A stretch of DNA of 64,000 nt, from assembly GCF_014268745.2 (NCBI RefSeq), contig NZ_JABWRB020000003.1:62001-126000 (forward strand). Reading direction: 5' to 3'. The notes under the pieces were generated by a model. The model worked only from the letters and a program-made list of their open reading frames with translations. It was not told the origin of the DNA and searched no databases. Source of the DNA: Pseudomonas zanjanensis. Its GTDB lineage: Bacteria > Pseudomonadota > Gammaproteobacteria > Pseudomonadales > Pseudomonadaceae. Below, one piece after another: positions 53,397 to 62,657 of the stretch; the stretch's first letter is position 1, and each line of letters begins with the position of its first letter. Both the position numbers and the translations under genes were made by a program.

Positions 53397-54848
53397 ATGC
53401 TCATTCCCGTGATTCTCTCCGGCGGAGCCGGGACGAGGTTGTGGCCGGTGTCCCGCGAGGGTCATCCCAAGCCTTTCATGCGCTTGCCCGACGGCCAATC
53501 GTTGCTGGGCAAAACCTACCGGCGTGCCGCGGGGTTGTTCGATGGCCGGGGCGATATCGTCACGGTCACCAATCGCGAATACTATTTCCAGAGCCGCGAT
53601 CACTATCAAAGTGCTCACCTGGAGCGTCACCGTGGTCACTTCGTCCTCGAACCCACGGGCCGCAACACCGCGCCAGCCATTGCCACGGCCACCCTCGCCA
53701 TTCAGGCGTTGCATGGTGACGAGGCGATCCTGGTGGTCATGCCGGCCGATCACCTGATCCAGGACGAGGCGGCCTTCCAGGCATCGGTGGCGCATGCCGT
53801 GGAACTGGCGAAGAGCGGTCACCTGGTGACCTTCGGCGTGCTGCCCTCGGCGCCGGAAACCGGATTCGGCTATATCGAACGGGGCCAGCCGCTGGACACC
53901 AAGGGCGCGGCCAAGGTCGTTCGCTTCGTCGAAAAGCCCGACTTGCCGACCGCCACGCAGTATCTGGAAAGCGGCCGTTTCTTGTGGAACTCAGGAATGT
54001 TCTGCTTCTCGGTCAAGACCCTCTTGGCGGAGTTGCAAGCCCACGCCCCCGAGCTGCTGGAACAGGCGCGCGCCTGTGTCACGGCCAGCACGGCGGTGGA
54101 AACCTCAGGGTGCTTGCAGCAGGAGTTGTCCGCGGCGCATTTCGCCGACATGCCAGACATCTCCATCGACTATGCCCTGATGGAGCGCTCCGCCAATGTC
54201 GTGGTGATCCCGGCCACATTCGATTGGAGCGATATCGGCTCCTGGAGCGCCGTCGCCGGCCTGGTGCCCGCCGACGCGCAGAACAACCGCGCCACCGGCG
54301 AGGCCCTGTTCATCGACAGCCAGCACAACTTCGTCCAGAGCGAAGGCCGTCTGGTGGCGGCCCTGGGCGTGGAAAACCTGATCATCATCGACACCGCCGA
54401 CGCCGTGCTGGTGGCCCATGCCGACCGCGCCCAGGATGTGCGCCGCGTCGCCCGGCAACTCAAGGACAAGGCGCACGAAGCCTATCGCCTGCATCGCACG
54501 GTCAGCCGCCCATGGGGCAGTTATACCGTGCTCGAAGAAGGGCCACGCTTCAAGATCAAGCGCATCGTGGTCAAGCCTGGCGCGTCGCTGTCGCTGCAAA
54601 TGCACCACCATCGCAACGAACACTGGGTGGTGGTCGAAGGCATGGCCAAGGTCACCAACAATGGCTCGGGTTCGCACTTGGTCGCCAAGAATGAATCGAC
54701 CTTCATCCCGGCCGGACACAAGCATCGCCTGGAGAATCCCGGCGTGATCGATCTGGTGATCATCGAAGTGCAAAGTGGCGAATATCTGGGGGAAGACGAC
54801 ATCGTTCGCTTCGAAGACCACTACGGCAGGGTCGACGCATGTTGCTGA
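53397..54848 (+). CDS. wbpW: Mannose-1-phosphate guanylyltransferase / mannose-6-phosphate isomerase
   Basis: 483 aa bifunctional enzyme. Pyrophosphorylase signature 'LSGGAGTRLWPVSREGHPKP' is at 8-27. 'FVEKPDLPTA' and 'WNSGMFCF' are donor-site motifs. The C-terminal cupin isomerase domain (~360-480) has 'LSLQMHHHRNEHWVVVEG' with metal His residues and 'KHRLENPG'. It makes GDP-mannose for the Gmd-Rmd branch. It starts 3 bp past gmd and overlaps wzm by 10 bp. Confidence 0.94.
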   Translation: MLIPVILSGGAGTRLWPVSREGHPKPFMRLPDGQSLLGKTYRRAAGLFDGRGDIVTVTNREYYFQSRDHYQSAHLERHRGHFVLEPTGRNTAPAIATATLAIQALHGDEAILVVMPADHLIQDEAAFQASVAHAVELAKSGHLVTFGVLPSAPETGFGYIERGQPLDTKGAAKVVRFVEKPDLPTATQYLESGRFLWNSGMFCFSVKTLLAELQAHAPELLEQARACVTASTAVETSGCLQQELSAAHFADMPDISIDYALMERSANVVVIPATFDWSDIGSWSAVAGLVPADAQNNRATGEALFIDSQHNFVQSEGRLVAALGVENLIIIDTADAVLVAHADRAQDVRRVARQLKDKAHEAYRLHRTVSRPWGSYTVLEEGPRFKIKRIVVKPGASLSLQMHHHRNEHWVVVEGMAKVTNNGSGSHLVAKNESTFIPAGHKHRLENPGVIDLVIIEVQSGEYLGEDDIVRFEDHYGRVDACC

Positions 54849-55636
54849 GCTTGCCCCACTCCCTGTGGAATTACCGCGGCTTCGTCCTGGGCAGCGTCAA
54901 GCGCGAGTTCCAGGCGCGGTATCGCAACTCGTTGTTCGGCGCGTTGTGGACGGTGCTCAACCCGTTGTCGATGATCCTCGTCTACACGGTGATTTTTTCC
55001 CACATCATGCGTGCCCGCCTGCCCGGGGTCGAAGATGGCATGGCCTATAGCGTCTACCTCTGCGCCGGGCTGCTGACCTGGGGCTTGTTCGCGGAAATCA
55101 CCACCCGCAGCCAGGGCATGTTCCTGGAAAACGCCAACCTGCTGAAAAAGATCAGCTTCCCGCGGATCTGCCTGCCGGTGATCGTGCTGTTCAACGCCGG
55201 GATCAACTTCGCGATCATCCTTGGGCTGTTTCTCGGTTTCCTGTTGATCACCGGACGCTGGCCAGGCATGACCTTGCTGGCCCTGGTGCCGCTGCTGGCC
55301 CTGCAAGTGATGTTCGCCGCCGGGCTGGGCATGCTGCTGGGGATCCTCAATGTGTTTTTCCGCGATGTCGGGCAGCTGTTCGGCATTTGCCTGCAATTCT
55401 GGTTCTGGCTCACGCCGATCGTCTACCCGATGACGATCCTGCCGCCGTCGATCCAGCAACTGCTCGCTTTCAACCCCATGACCGCCCTGATGCAGAGCTA
55501 CCAGAACCTGTTCCTCTATAACCAGTGGCCGGCCTGGAGTTCGCTGGTGCCGTTGCTGGTGCTCGCCCTGCTGTTGTGCGCCCTGGGCTTGCGCATGTTT
55601 CGCCGGCGCGGCGGTGAAATGGTGGATGAACTCTGA
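54839..55636 (+). CDS. wzm: CPA/O-antigen ABC exporter, membrane subunit
   Basis: 265 aa, ABC-2 family with six membrane segments. 'KREFQARYRNSLFGALWTVLNPLSMILVYTVIFSHIM' is the characteristic N-terminal amphipathic/TM1 region. It exports the finished D-rhamnan across the inner membrane with Wzt. The ATG at 54839 lies within the end of wbpW. Confidence 0.93.
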   Translation: MLLSLPHSLWNYRGFVLGSVKREFQARYRNSLFGALWTVLNPLSMILVYTVIFSHIMRARLPGVEDGMAYSVYLCAGLLTWGLFAEITTRSQGMFLENANLLKKISFPRICLPVIVLFNAGINFAIILGLFLGFLLITGRWPGMTLLALVPLLALQVMFAAGLGMLLGILNVFFRDVGQLFGICLQFWFWLTPIVYPMTILPPSIQQLLAFNPMTALMQSYQNLFLYNQWPAWSSLVPLLVLALLLCALGLRMFRRRGGEMVDEL

Positions 55637-56901
55637 TGGGACATTTGCGTGTCACCGGCCTGGGCAAGGCCTACAAGCAGTATCCGAACCGCTGGAGCCG
55701 GCTGTTGGAGTGGTTGATTCCCTTTTCCCGCCAGCGTCACCACCTGCACTGGATCCTCCAGGGCGTGGATTTCGAGATACAGCCCGGGGAAGCCGTTGGC
55801 ATCGTCGGGGTCAACGGCGCCGGCAAAAGTACGTTGCTCAAGATGATCACCGGCACCACCCAACCCACCTGCGGCCACATCCAGCTACAAGGCCGCGTTG
55901 CCGCGTTGCTGGAACTGGGCATGGGCTTTCATCCGGACTTCACCGGTCGCCAGAACGCGTTCATGGCCGGTCAGTTGCTGGGCATGCAGGTGGAGGAAAT
56001 CGAAGCCCTGATGCCCGAGATCGAGGGCTTCGCCGAAATCGGCGAGGCCATCGACCAACCGGTACGCACCTATTCCAGCGGCATGCAGATGCGCTTGGCG
56101 TTCAGTGTCGCCACCGCCCGGCGCCCGGACATCCTGATCGTCGACGAAGCGCTGTCGGTGGGCGATGCCTACTTCCAGCACAAGAGCTTCGAGCGCATCC
56201 GCAGCTTCCGCAAGGCCGGCACCACGCTGCTGATCGTGTCCCATGATCGCTCGGCGATCCAGTCGATCTGCGACACCGCCATCCTGCTCGAACACGGGCG
56301 CATGGCCATGCGCGGCAAGCCGGAAGAGGTGATGGATTACTACAACGCGATGCTGGCCCAGCGCGAAGGCCAAGTGGTCCGCCAGGAAATGCTCGCCAAC
56401 GGTCAGGTGCGGACCATTTCCGGCACCGGCGAGGCCGGCATCGTCGATGTGCAGTTGCTCAACAGCCAGGGGCAGTCGGTGGAAGTGGCCGAGATCGGCC
56501 AGCCGATGGTGCTTCAAGTGCGGGTTGAGATCCGCCAGGACATCGAGCGGCTGGTGCTGGGCTTTCTGATCAAGGACCGCCTGGGCCAGCCCATGTACGG
56601 CATCAACACCCATCGCCAGGACAAGGCCGTGACCGACCTCAAGGCCGGCGAACAGATCACCTTCCGTTTCAGTTTCGACATGCGCCTGGGCAAGGGCAAT
56701 TACTCCGTCGCGCTCAGCCTGTCGCGGCTGGACTCGCACCTGGACCGTAATTTCGAATGGCGCGACTACGGATTGGTGTTCCACGTGATCAATAATCGCC
56801 AGGAGGATTTCGTCGGCTGTTCCTGGCTCCAGGCCCGGACCAGTATCCAGCGTTCGAGCCAGACGGCCGTCGAGGCGGTGCCGCAAAAGGAGTTGCCATG
56901 A
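55636..56901 (+). CDS. wzt: CPA/O-antigen ABC exporter, ATPase with polysaccharide-binding domain
   Basis: 421 aa. Walker A GVNGAGKST is at 58-66, the signature YSSGM at 146-150, Walker B with D170-E171. Residues ~265-400 form the beta-sandwich Wzt C-terminal domain ('GEAGIVDVQLLNSQGQSVEVAE...') that reads the terminal sugar modification of the chain. Presence of this domain implies a capped polymer. The cap is plausibly set by the methyltransferases of the divergent operon. TGATG overlap with wzm. Confidence 0.93.
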   Translation: MGHLRVTGLGKAYKQYPNRWSRLLEWLIPFSRQRHHLHWILQGVDFEIQPGEAVGIVGVNGAGKSTLLKMITGTTQPTCGHIQLQGRVAALLELGMGFHPDFTGRQNAFMAGQLLGMQVEEIEALMPEIEGFAEIGEAIDQPVRTYSSGMQMRLAFSVATARRPDILIVDEALSVGDAYFQHKSFERIRSFRKAGTTLLIVSHDRSAIQSICDTAILLEHGRMAMRGKPEEVMDYYNAMLAQREGQVVRQEMLANGQVRTISGTGEAGIVDVQLLNSQGQSVEVAEIGQPMVLQVRVEIRQDIERLVLGFLIKDRLGQPMYGINTHRQDKAVTDLKAGEQITFRFSFDMRLGKGNYSVALSLSRLDSHLDRNFEWRDYGLVFHVINNRQEDFVGCSWLQARTSIQRSSQTAVEAVPQKELP

Positions 56902-58268
56902 GCCGTCTGTTGGTGGATTGCACCTACGTATACGACCACCCGAATGACAACTCCGGCATCCAGCGAGTAGTGCGCAACGTCATTCGCGAACTGCCGGCCA
57001 GGGACCAAGAACGCGAATGCATTCCCGTGGTGATGCTGCAGGGCAAGCTGTACGAAGTGAAAAGCCTGGCCCCCCTGCCATCGAATGGGCTGGATCTGGC
57101 TGACCTGCGGGCACGGTTGGTGCAGTTCGCCAACCTGTTCTGGCTCCGGCAGCGGACCCTCGAACGGTGGCGCCCCTTCAACCAGTCGATCTGGGCTCGC
57201 CGCTTCTTGTACATTGCCTGCCGGCTGTTCGCCCTGGCATGCCTCAACCTCCCCATTCGAATCCTTGATCGCCTACTAAGACGCGAACCGCCCCCCTCAC
57301 GCAGCGTACCGCTGAAGCATCGGGCCGGTGATCAACTGGTGTTGCTGGATTCTTCCTGGCACTCGGGCTTTTTCCCCCTGGCCGAACAGCTCAAGCGTGA
57401 TGGCGTCGGGATCATCTCGGTGATCTATGACCTGATTCCCCTGACCCATCCGCAATTCTGCGATGCCGGACTGGTCAAGGTGTTCAACCATTGGTTCGAC
57501 TGGATCGCTCGCACCGCCGACGGCTACATCGCCATTTCCACCACCATCCGCGACCAGCTTCGCCAGGAATTGGTCCGGCGCATTGGCGAGCAAGAGGTGC
57601 GCAAGCGCTGGTTCGACTATTTCCACCTGGGCAGCGAACTGGACCTGGTTGACGCCACCCAACCCGTCGACCCGCACTTGCTGCGACTGTTCGAACAACC
57701 CGAACCGGTATTCCTGATGGTCAGCACCATCGAGCCGCGCAAGAACCACGCTTACCTGCTCGATGCCTTCGAACGGGCCTGGGCCGCCGGTTCACAAGCG
57801 CGGCTCTGCATCGTCGGCAAGATCGGCTGGAAATGCGAAGCCCTGATCGAGCGCATTCAACGCCATCCGCAGCTCGACAGCCGCCTGTTCATGTTCAACA
57901 ACCTGGCGGACCAAAGCCTGGAACACGCCTACCGACACGCCACGGCGCTGGTGTTCCCGTCCTATGTGGAGGGCTTCGGCCTGCCGTTGGTAGAAGCCAT
58001 GCAACGCGGCTTGCCGGCGATGGGCAGCGACATTGAAGTGTTTCGGGAAATCGGCGGAGAGTTCATGGCCTATTTCGATCTCGACGATCCCCAAAGCCTG
58101 GCGAACCTGGTCATCGACATGGAGCGCACCGGGGTATTCCCGGCCAAGCGCAACCTGGATCAATGGCAATGGCTGAGCTGGCGCCAGGCCAGTGCGCAAT
58201 TGGTGGAGCGAATCGAGGGCCACATTATTGGTGCAGCGATCGTCGACAGGGAAACAACATGCGGATAG
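56898..58268 (+). CDS. wbpX: D-rhamnosyltransferase WbpX
   Basis: 456 aa GT4 glycosyltransferase. 'LLVDCTYVYDHPNDNSGIQRVVRNV' at the start, 'FLMVSTIEPRKNHAYLLDAFE' as the linker/donor motif, and 'ALVFPSYVEGFGLPLVEAMQRGLPAMGSD' with the EGFGLPxxE acidic pair. In P. aeruginosa the homologue in this position polymerises the D-rhamnan. 4-bp overlap with wzt and 10-bp overlap with wbpY. Confidence 0.9.
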   Translation: MSRLLVDCTYVYDHPNDNSGIQRVVRNVIRELPARDQERECIPVVMLQGKLYEVKSLAPLPSNGLDLADLRARLVQFANLFWLRQRTLERWRPFNQSIWARRFLYIACRLFALACLNLPIRILDRLLRREPPPSRSVPLKHRAGDQLVLLDSSWHSGFFPLAEQLKRDGVGIISVIYDLIPLTHPQFCDAGLVKVFNHWFDWIARTADGYIAISTTIRDQLRQELVRRIGEQEVRKRWFDYFHLGSELDLVDATQPVDPHLLRLFEQPEPVFLMVSTIEPRKNHAYLLDAFERAWAAGSQARLCIVGKIGWKCEALIERIQRHPQLDSRLFMFNNLADQSLEHAYRHATALVFPSYVEGFGLPLVEAMQRGLPAMGSDIEVFREIGGEFMAYFDLDDPQSLANLVIDMERTGVFPAKRNLDQWQWLSWRQASAQLVERIEGHIIGAAIVDRETTCG

Positions 58269-59389
58269 CCCTCAACGCACGCATTCTCCAGGCGCCCCGC
58301 ACCGGCATCGGCCACTACGTAGCGGAACTGACGACTGCGTTGGCGCGGGAGCCGGACGTACAGTTGTCGTTGTTCCACGGTTGGGGCTGGAGCCCGCAGT
58401 TGCCACCAACAGCCAAGCCAGGCTATTCCAAGCTGAGCCCGTTGCTGCGACGGGTTCCGGGCGCCTACCAAGCGCGGCGCTGGCTGGAGCAGAAACGCTT
58501 CGATCAAGGCCGTTCAAAGGCTATCGACCTGTATCACGAACCCAGCCTGTGGCCGTTGGCTTTCGAAGGACCGACGGTGATCACTCTCCATGACCTCACG
58601 CACCTGCGCTACCCCGAGACGCAGCCACCGGCACGCCTGAAGGAAATCGAGCGACGGCTCAGCCGCGCGGTAGAACAGGCGCAGCTGATTCTGACCGATT
58701 CGCAGTTCATCGCCGATGAAGCCCAACAGTATTTCGGCCTTCCCGCCGAGCGCCTGCGGGTCGCGCCGCTTGGGGTGGCGACACGTTTCCACCCGCGCGA
58801 ACCGGAAGTGATCGACAGCGTGCTCAAGGCTCATGGGCTGGAGCACGGCCGATATTTTCTCTGTGTCGGCACCCTGGAGCCACGCAAGAACTTGTCATTG
58901 GCCTTGCGCGCCCATGCCGGGCTTCCTGAGTCCATACGTCAGGCTTTTCCTTTGTTCATTGTAGGAATGAGCGGATGGCAACAGGCACAGCTCAATGATG
59001 AGTTGAAACGCGCCCTGGCTGATGGTCATGTCTGTCTGGCGGGTTACCTGCCTGACGAACAGGTCGCCCAGTTGTTGGCGGGGGCACGGGCATTGGTTTT
59101 CCCGTCGTTCTATGAAGGTTTTGGCCTGCCGGTGCTCGAAGCCATGGCTAGCGGCACGCCAGTGATGACCACCCGCTGCTCGGCGATGCCGGAAGTGGCC
59201 GGGGCGGCTGGCATTTATTGCGAGCCCGACGATCCACAAGGCATGCGCGACGCCATGCAGCGGTTGATTGAGGATCGCCCGCACTGGCAGGCGTGTCGGG
59301 AAGCAGGCTTACAACAGGCTGCGCTGTTTTCCTGGGAGCGCTGTGCAAAGGTCACTGCCCACGCGTATCGCCAGGTCTTGGGAGGTTGA
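58259..59389 (+). CDS. wbpY: D-rhamnosyltransferase WbpY
   Basis: 376 aa GT4 enzyme. 'ALNARILQAPRTGIGHYVAEL' acceptor domain, 'LHDLTHLRYPETQPPARL', 'LCVGTLEPRKNLSLALRAHAG' and 'ALVFPSFYEGFGLPVLEAMASGTPVMTT'. The ATG at 58259 inside the wbpX end is preferred to the earlier ATG at 58163, which adds non-homologous residues. Confidence 0.9.
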   Translation: MRIALNARILQAPRTGIGHYVAELTTALAREPDVQLSLFHGWGWSPQLPPTAKPGYSKLSPLLRRVPGAYQARRWLEQKRFDQGRSKAIDLYHEPSLWPLAFEGPTVITLHDLTHLRYPETQPPARLKEIERRLSRAVEQAQLILTDSQFIADEAQQYFGLPAERLRVAPLGVATRFHPREPEVIDSVLKAHGLEHGRYFLCVGTLEPRKNLSLALRAHAGLPESIRQAFPLFIVGMSGWQQAQLNDELKRALADGHVCLAGYLPDEQVAQLLAGARALVFPSFYEGFGLPVLEAMASGTPVMTTRCSAMPEVAGAAGIYCEPDDPQGMRDAMQRLIEDRPHWQACREAGLQQAALFSWERCAKVTAHAYRQVLGG

Positions 59390-60520
59390 ATGCGAGTCCT
59401 GCACTTTTACAAAAGTTATTTGACTGACTCCATGGGCGGTATCGCACAGGTCATTTTCCAGCTGTGCGACAGCAGTGACCAACTGGGTATCGATAACACC
59501 GTGCTCACGTTGAGCGAACATCCCGCACCGGGTCCGATCCAGCTTCGACAGCATGTCGTCCATCAAGCCCGAATGGACTTCCAACTGGCGTCCACGGGTT
59601 TCTCCTACAGCGTTTTCAAGAAATTCCGTGAGCTGGCCGCCGAAGCGGACATCATTAATTTCCACTTTCCTTGGCCATTCATGGACCTGGTGCACTTTTG
59701 CAGTGCCGTGAAAAAACCCTACGTCGTAACCTACCATTCGGACATCGTTCGCCAGCGGCAACTGCTCAAGCTTTATCGGCCGCTGATGAAACGTTTCCTG
59801 GACGGCGCCGATCGCATCGTCGCGGCCTCGCCTAACTATGTGCATACCAGCGATGTGCTCAAGGAATACAGCGCCAAGACCCGGATCATCACCTACGGCC
59901 TGAACAAGACGAGTTATCCACAGCCTGATGCCGAGCGCATGGCGGGATGGAAGGCCAGACTGGGTGAGCGGTTCTTTTTGTTCGTGGGGGTGATGCGTTA
60001 TTACAAAGGCCTGCACATTCTGCTCGACGCCCTCAAAGGCGTGGATTACCCCGTGGTCATCGTGGGTGCCGGGCCTCTGGAAAAACAACTGCATGCCCAA
60101 GCCGCGGCACTGGGCTTGCGCAACTTGCATTTCCTCGGCCGCCTCGGGGACGAAGACAAGGTTGCATTGCTGGAACTGAGTTATGCCATCGTATTCCCTT
60201 CGCATTTGCGCTCTGAAGCCTTTGGCATTTCACTGCTTGAAGGCGCGATGTTCGGCAAGCCGATGATCTGCAGCGAAATCGGCACCGGCACCAGCTACAT
60301 CAACATCCACGACGAAACCGGCCTGGTAGTGCCACCAAGCAACCCAGAGGCCTTCCGCGAGGCGATGCGTACCCTGTGGGAAAACCCGGCACAGGCCCAG
60401 ATAATGGGTGCCAGGGCCGAAGCTCGTTACCGCCAATTGTTCACGTCCGAAGAGATGGGCCGCAAGTGGGTGCAGTTGTATGAGGAATTGCTGGAGGAAA
60501 AGGCGCTTTCCTACGCATGA
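59390..60520 (+). CDS. wbpZ: D-rhamnosyltransferase WbpZ
   Basis: 376 aa GT4 enzyme, thought from the P. aeruginosa model to add the first rhamnose to the lipid-linked primer. 'VLHFYKSYLTDSMGGIAQVIFQL' at the N-terminus, 'LFVGVMRYYKGLHILLDALKG', and 'FPSHLRSEAFGISLLEGAMFGKPMICSE' with the EAFGxxxxE motif. The stop of wbpY is immediately followed by its ATG, with GGGAGG upstream. Last gene of the operon; a REPIN follows. Confidence 0.91.
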   Translation: MRVLHFYKSYLTDSMGGIAQVIFQLCDSSDQLGIDNTVLTLSEHPAPGPIQLRQHVVHQARMDFQLASTGFSYSVFKKFRELAAEADIINFHFPWPFMDLVHFCSAVKKPYVVTYHSDIVRQRQLLKLYRPLMKRFLDGADRIVAASPNYVHTSDVLKEYSAKTRIITYGLNKTSYPQPDAERMAGWKARLGERFFLFVGVMRYYKGLHILLDALKGVDYPVVIVGAGPLEKQLHAQAAALGLRNLHFLGRLGDEDKVALLELSYAIVFPSHLRSEAFGISLLEGAMFGKPMICSEIGTGTSYINIHDETGLVVPPSNPEAFREAMRTLWENPAQAQIMGARAEARYRQLFTSEEMGRKWVQLYEELLEEKALSYA

Positions 60521-60545
60521 ATCGCTGCGGTGAGGGGCCTATCTA

Positions 60546-60640
60546 TCCTGTGGGAGCATAGCTTGCTCGCGAAACAGGCACCTGGATCTCTAAAAGACCG
60601 CAGTGCTCCCATCGCGGGCAAGCCTTGCTCCCACAGGGCA
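60546..60640. repeat. REPIN (CTCGCGA type)
   Basis: CCTGTGGGAGCATAGCTTGC faces GCAAGCCTTGCTCCCACAGG across about 50 bp. It lies between convergent wbpZ and the glutathione transferase gene. Confidence 0.85.
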
Positions 60641-60671
60641 GAGATAAATCTTCTCGTCACCAGGTTCCGTT

Positions 60672-61298
60672 TCAGGCGTGCTTTTGCAACCCGACAACCG
60701 TACGCGGCATGCCCACGAACCCGGGCAAGGCTTCGATCCGCCCCAGCCAGGCCCGCACATTGGCGTAGCCCTCCAACGACACATTGCCTTCCGGTGCGTG
60801 GGCGATGTAACTGTAGCCGGCGATGTCCGCGACGGTCGCCGCGTCACCCGCCAGGAAAGCACGGGCGCTCAATTCTTGATCAATGACGTTCAACACAGTG
60901 TGGGATCGGGCAATCACGTCCTCAGCGTTGTAGGCCGCGCCAAACACTGTGATCAGCCGCGCCGAGGCCGGCCCCGCATGGATCGGCCCGGCCGCCGCCG
61001 ACAACCAGCGCTGCACCCGGGCGGCACCGACTGGATCGGTGGGCAGCCAGCGGCCCTTGCCATATTTTTGCGCCAGGTACACGAGGATCGCGTTGGAGTC
61101 CGCCAGCACCACACCGTTATCATCGATGACCGGTACTTGGCCAAACGCATTGAGCGCAAGGAAATCCGCCTGTTTGTGCGCGCCCTTGGCCAAGTCGACA
61201 AAGATCTCCTCGACCGGCAGTTCGAGTAACGACAGCATCAGTTGAACGCGATGGGAATGGCCGGAAAGCGGGAAGTGATAGTGCTTGATCGGGTTCAT
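60672..61298 (-). CDS. Glutathione S-transferase family protein
   Basis: 208 aa cytosolic GST. The thioredoxin-like N-terminal domain has 'YHFPLSGHSHRVQLMLSLL' (catalytic Ser candidate) and the cis-Pro/glutathione motif 'FGQVPVIDDNGVVLADSNAILVYLA'. An all-helical C-terminal domain follows ('FLAGDAATVADIAGYSYIAHAPEG'). GGAGT lies 7 bp before the ATG at 61298. A perfect operator-like palindrome sits 99 bp upstream, next to the LysR gene, which probably regulates it. Confidence 0.9.
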   Translation of the reverse strand: MNPIKHYHFPLSGHSHRVQLMLSLLELPVEEIFVDLAKGAHKQADFLALNAFGQVPVIDDNGVVLADSNAILVYLAQKYGKGRWLPTDPVGAARVQRWLSAAAGPIHAGPASARLITVFGAAYNAEDVIARSHTVLNVIDQELSARAFLAGDAATVADIAGYSYIAHAPEGNVSLEGYANVRAWLGRIEALPGFVGMPRTVVGLQKHA

Positions 61299-61396
61299 GG
61301 TCGACTCCGCTGGAAGTGACGCCATCAGCACAACGGCGTCGATGGGGTCATCTTCCGCCCAAGGCAAAAACAAGAGAATCACCTGCAGATGCAATC

Positions 61397-61421
61397 CATT
61401 GTTTCAGCCAGAGAAACAATG
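61397..61421. promoter_or_regulatory. Palindromic operator between LysR and GST genes
   Basis: CATTGTTTC and GAAACAATG are exact reverse complements separated by 7 bp. It lies just past the LysR stop codon and 99 bp before the GST start. No T run follows on either strand, so a regulator site is more likely than a terminator. Confidence 0.7.
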
Positions 61422-61423
61422 CT

Positions 61424-62326
61424 TCAGCCGCTCAAGGCTGGATGTTCGCGCAATGCACTGACAACAAAATCGACAAAACTGCGGACCCGCGCCGGCGCAT
61501 TGCGCCCGCCTTGGTACACCACATGGATCGGCAGCGGCGGCAATTCGAAATCGGCCAGGACGATTTCCAGCTCACCGGCGGCCACGTTGTCCGCCACCTG
61601 ATAAGACAGGATTCGCGTCATCCCCAGTCCCTGACAAGCGGCGGTAATCGCCGCCTGGTTGGCCGTCACTACCAACCGCGGCACGGGCCGGACGGCCAAC
61701 GGTTGGCCTGAATCGATGAAGGTCCAGCTTTTGACCTGGCCAATGGCCGATGACGCCACCACGGGCATTCGCTCCAGGTCATCCGGATGCCGGGGCCGCC
61801 CGTGGCGCGCGAAGAAATCCGGGGAGCCGCACACCACCCGCCGCACTTCACCGACCCGCACGGCGTGCAGGTTGCTGTCCGGCAGCTCGCCAATGCGCAG
61901 GGCAACGTCGATGCCCTCCTCTACCAGACTGACCGTGCGGTCCAACAACAAGGCGTTGATGCTGACCTCAGGGAATCGGTGCAGGTAATCCACTAGCAGC
62001 GGCGTGACGAACAATTGCCCAAACAGTACCGGCGCGGTAATCGTCAACTGCCCGCGGGGCTGGACGTGACTGCCAGCCGCCGAATCCTCGGCTTCCTGCA
62101 AATCGTTCAGGATCCGCCGACAGTCCTCGAGAAAGCGCTGGCCGGCTTCGCTCAGGTACACGTTGCGAGTGGTACGGACCAGCAGTGGCGTGCCGATGCG
62201 TTGCTCCAACGCTGCCACCGCCCGCGTGACGCTGGCCGCCGACAGGCCCAGGCGCCGCGCCGCCGACGAAAACCCCGACGCCTGGGCCACGGCGAGGAAA
62301 ACCTGCATTTCCTGGAACCTGTCCAT
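61424..62326 (-). CDS. LysR-family transcriptional regulator
   Basis: 300 aa. Helix-turn-helix ~1-60 ('MQVFLAVAQASGFSSAARRLGLSAASVTRAVAALEQRIGTPLLVR') and effector domain ~88-295 ('GQLTITAPVLFGQLFVTPLLVDYLHRFPEVSINALL') of the CrgA/DsdC-like subgroup. It is transcribed toward and directly ahead of the GST gene rather than divergently. The ATG at 62326 follows GGGGGGATGG; longer readings run into the upstream REPIN. Inducer unknown. Confidence 0.9.
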   Translation of the reverse strand: MDRFQEMQVFLAVAQASGFSSAARRLGLSAASVTRAVAALEQRIGTPLLVRTTRNVYLSEAGQRFLEDCRRILNDLQEAEDSAAGSHVQPRGQLTITAPVLFGQLFVTPLLVDYLHRFPEVSINALLLDRTVSLVEEGIDVALRIGELPDSNLHAVRVGEVRRVVCGSPDFFARHGRPRHPDDLERMPVVASSAIGQVKSWTFIDSGQPLAVRPVPRLVVTANQAAITAACQGLGMTRILSYQVADNVAAGELEIVLADFELPPLPIHVVYQGGRNAPARVRSFVDFVVSALREHPALSG

Positions 62327-62515
62327 CCATCCCCCCGATGAGAAATCCTGATACAAGTTTTCTGCACGCCTCAAAGCAGCGCGACACGGCCATTGTAGGG
62401 GCCTGTGCCAGTGAACCACAGCGTAGCGCAGCCGAACACCGGGCCATTGGCCCGGCCAGGGGCGACAGCCCTTGCTACCATCCCTCTTCATGACAGTTTC
62501 ATGACCGACGGAAGC

Positions 62516-62612
62516 CCCCTGTGGGAGCGAGCCTGCTCGCGATGGCGGTGTGTCAGTCACTATGAACTCAGCTGATCCGGCGCTATCGCGAGCAGGCTCG
62601 CTCCCACAGGGG
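62516..62612. repeat. REPIN (CTCGCGA type)
   Basis: CCCTGTGGGAGCGAGCCTGC pairs with GCAGGCTCGCTCCCACAGGG (written here across the ~55-bp loop; the right arm reads GAGCAGGCTCGCTCCCACAG). It lies between the divergent LysR and sulfatase genes. Confidence 0.85.
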
Positions 62613-62657
62613 CAGTGTCCGTCCAGTAGAATGACTTCAACCGAAAGGCCTGCTTTT

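Noticed and set aside
56777..56792. TGTTCCACGTGATCAA as a fourth parS
   Set aside because: Only the left half fits; three of the last five bases are wrong and it lies in ordinary wzt coding sequence.
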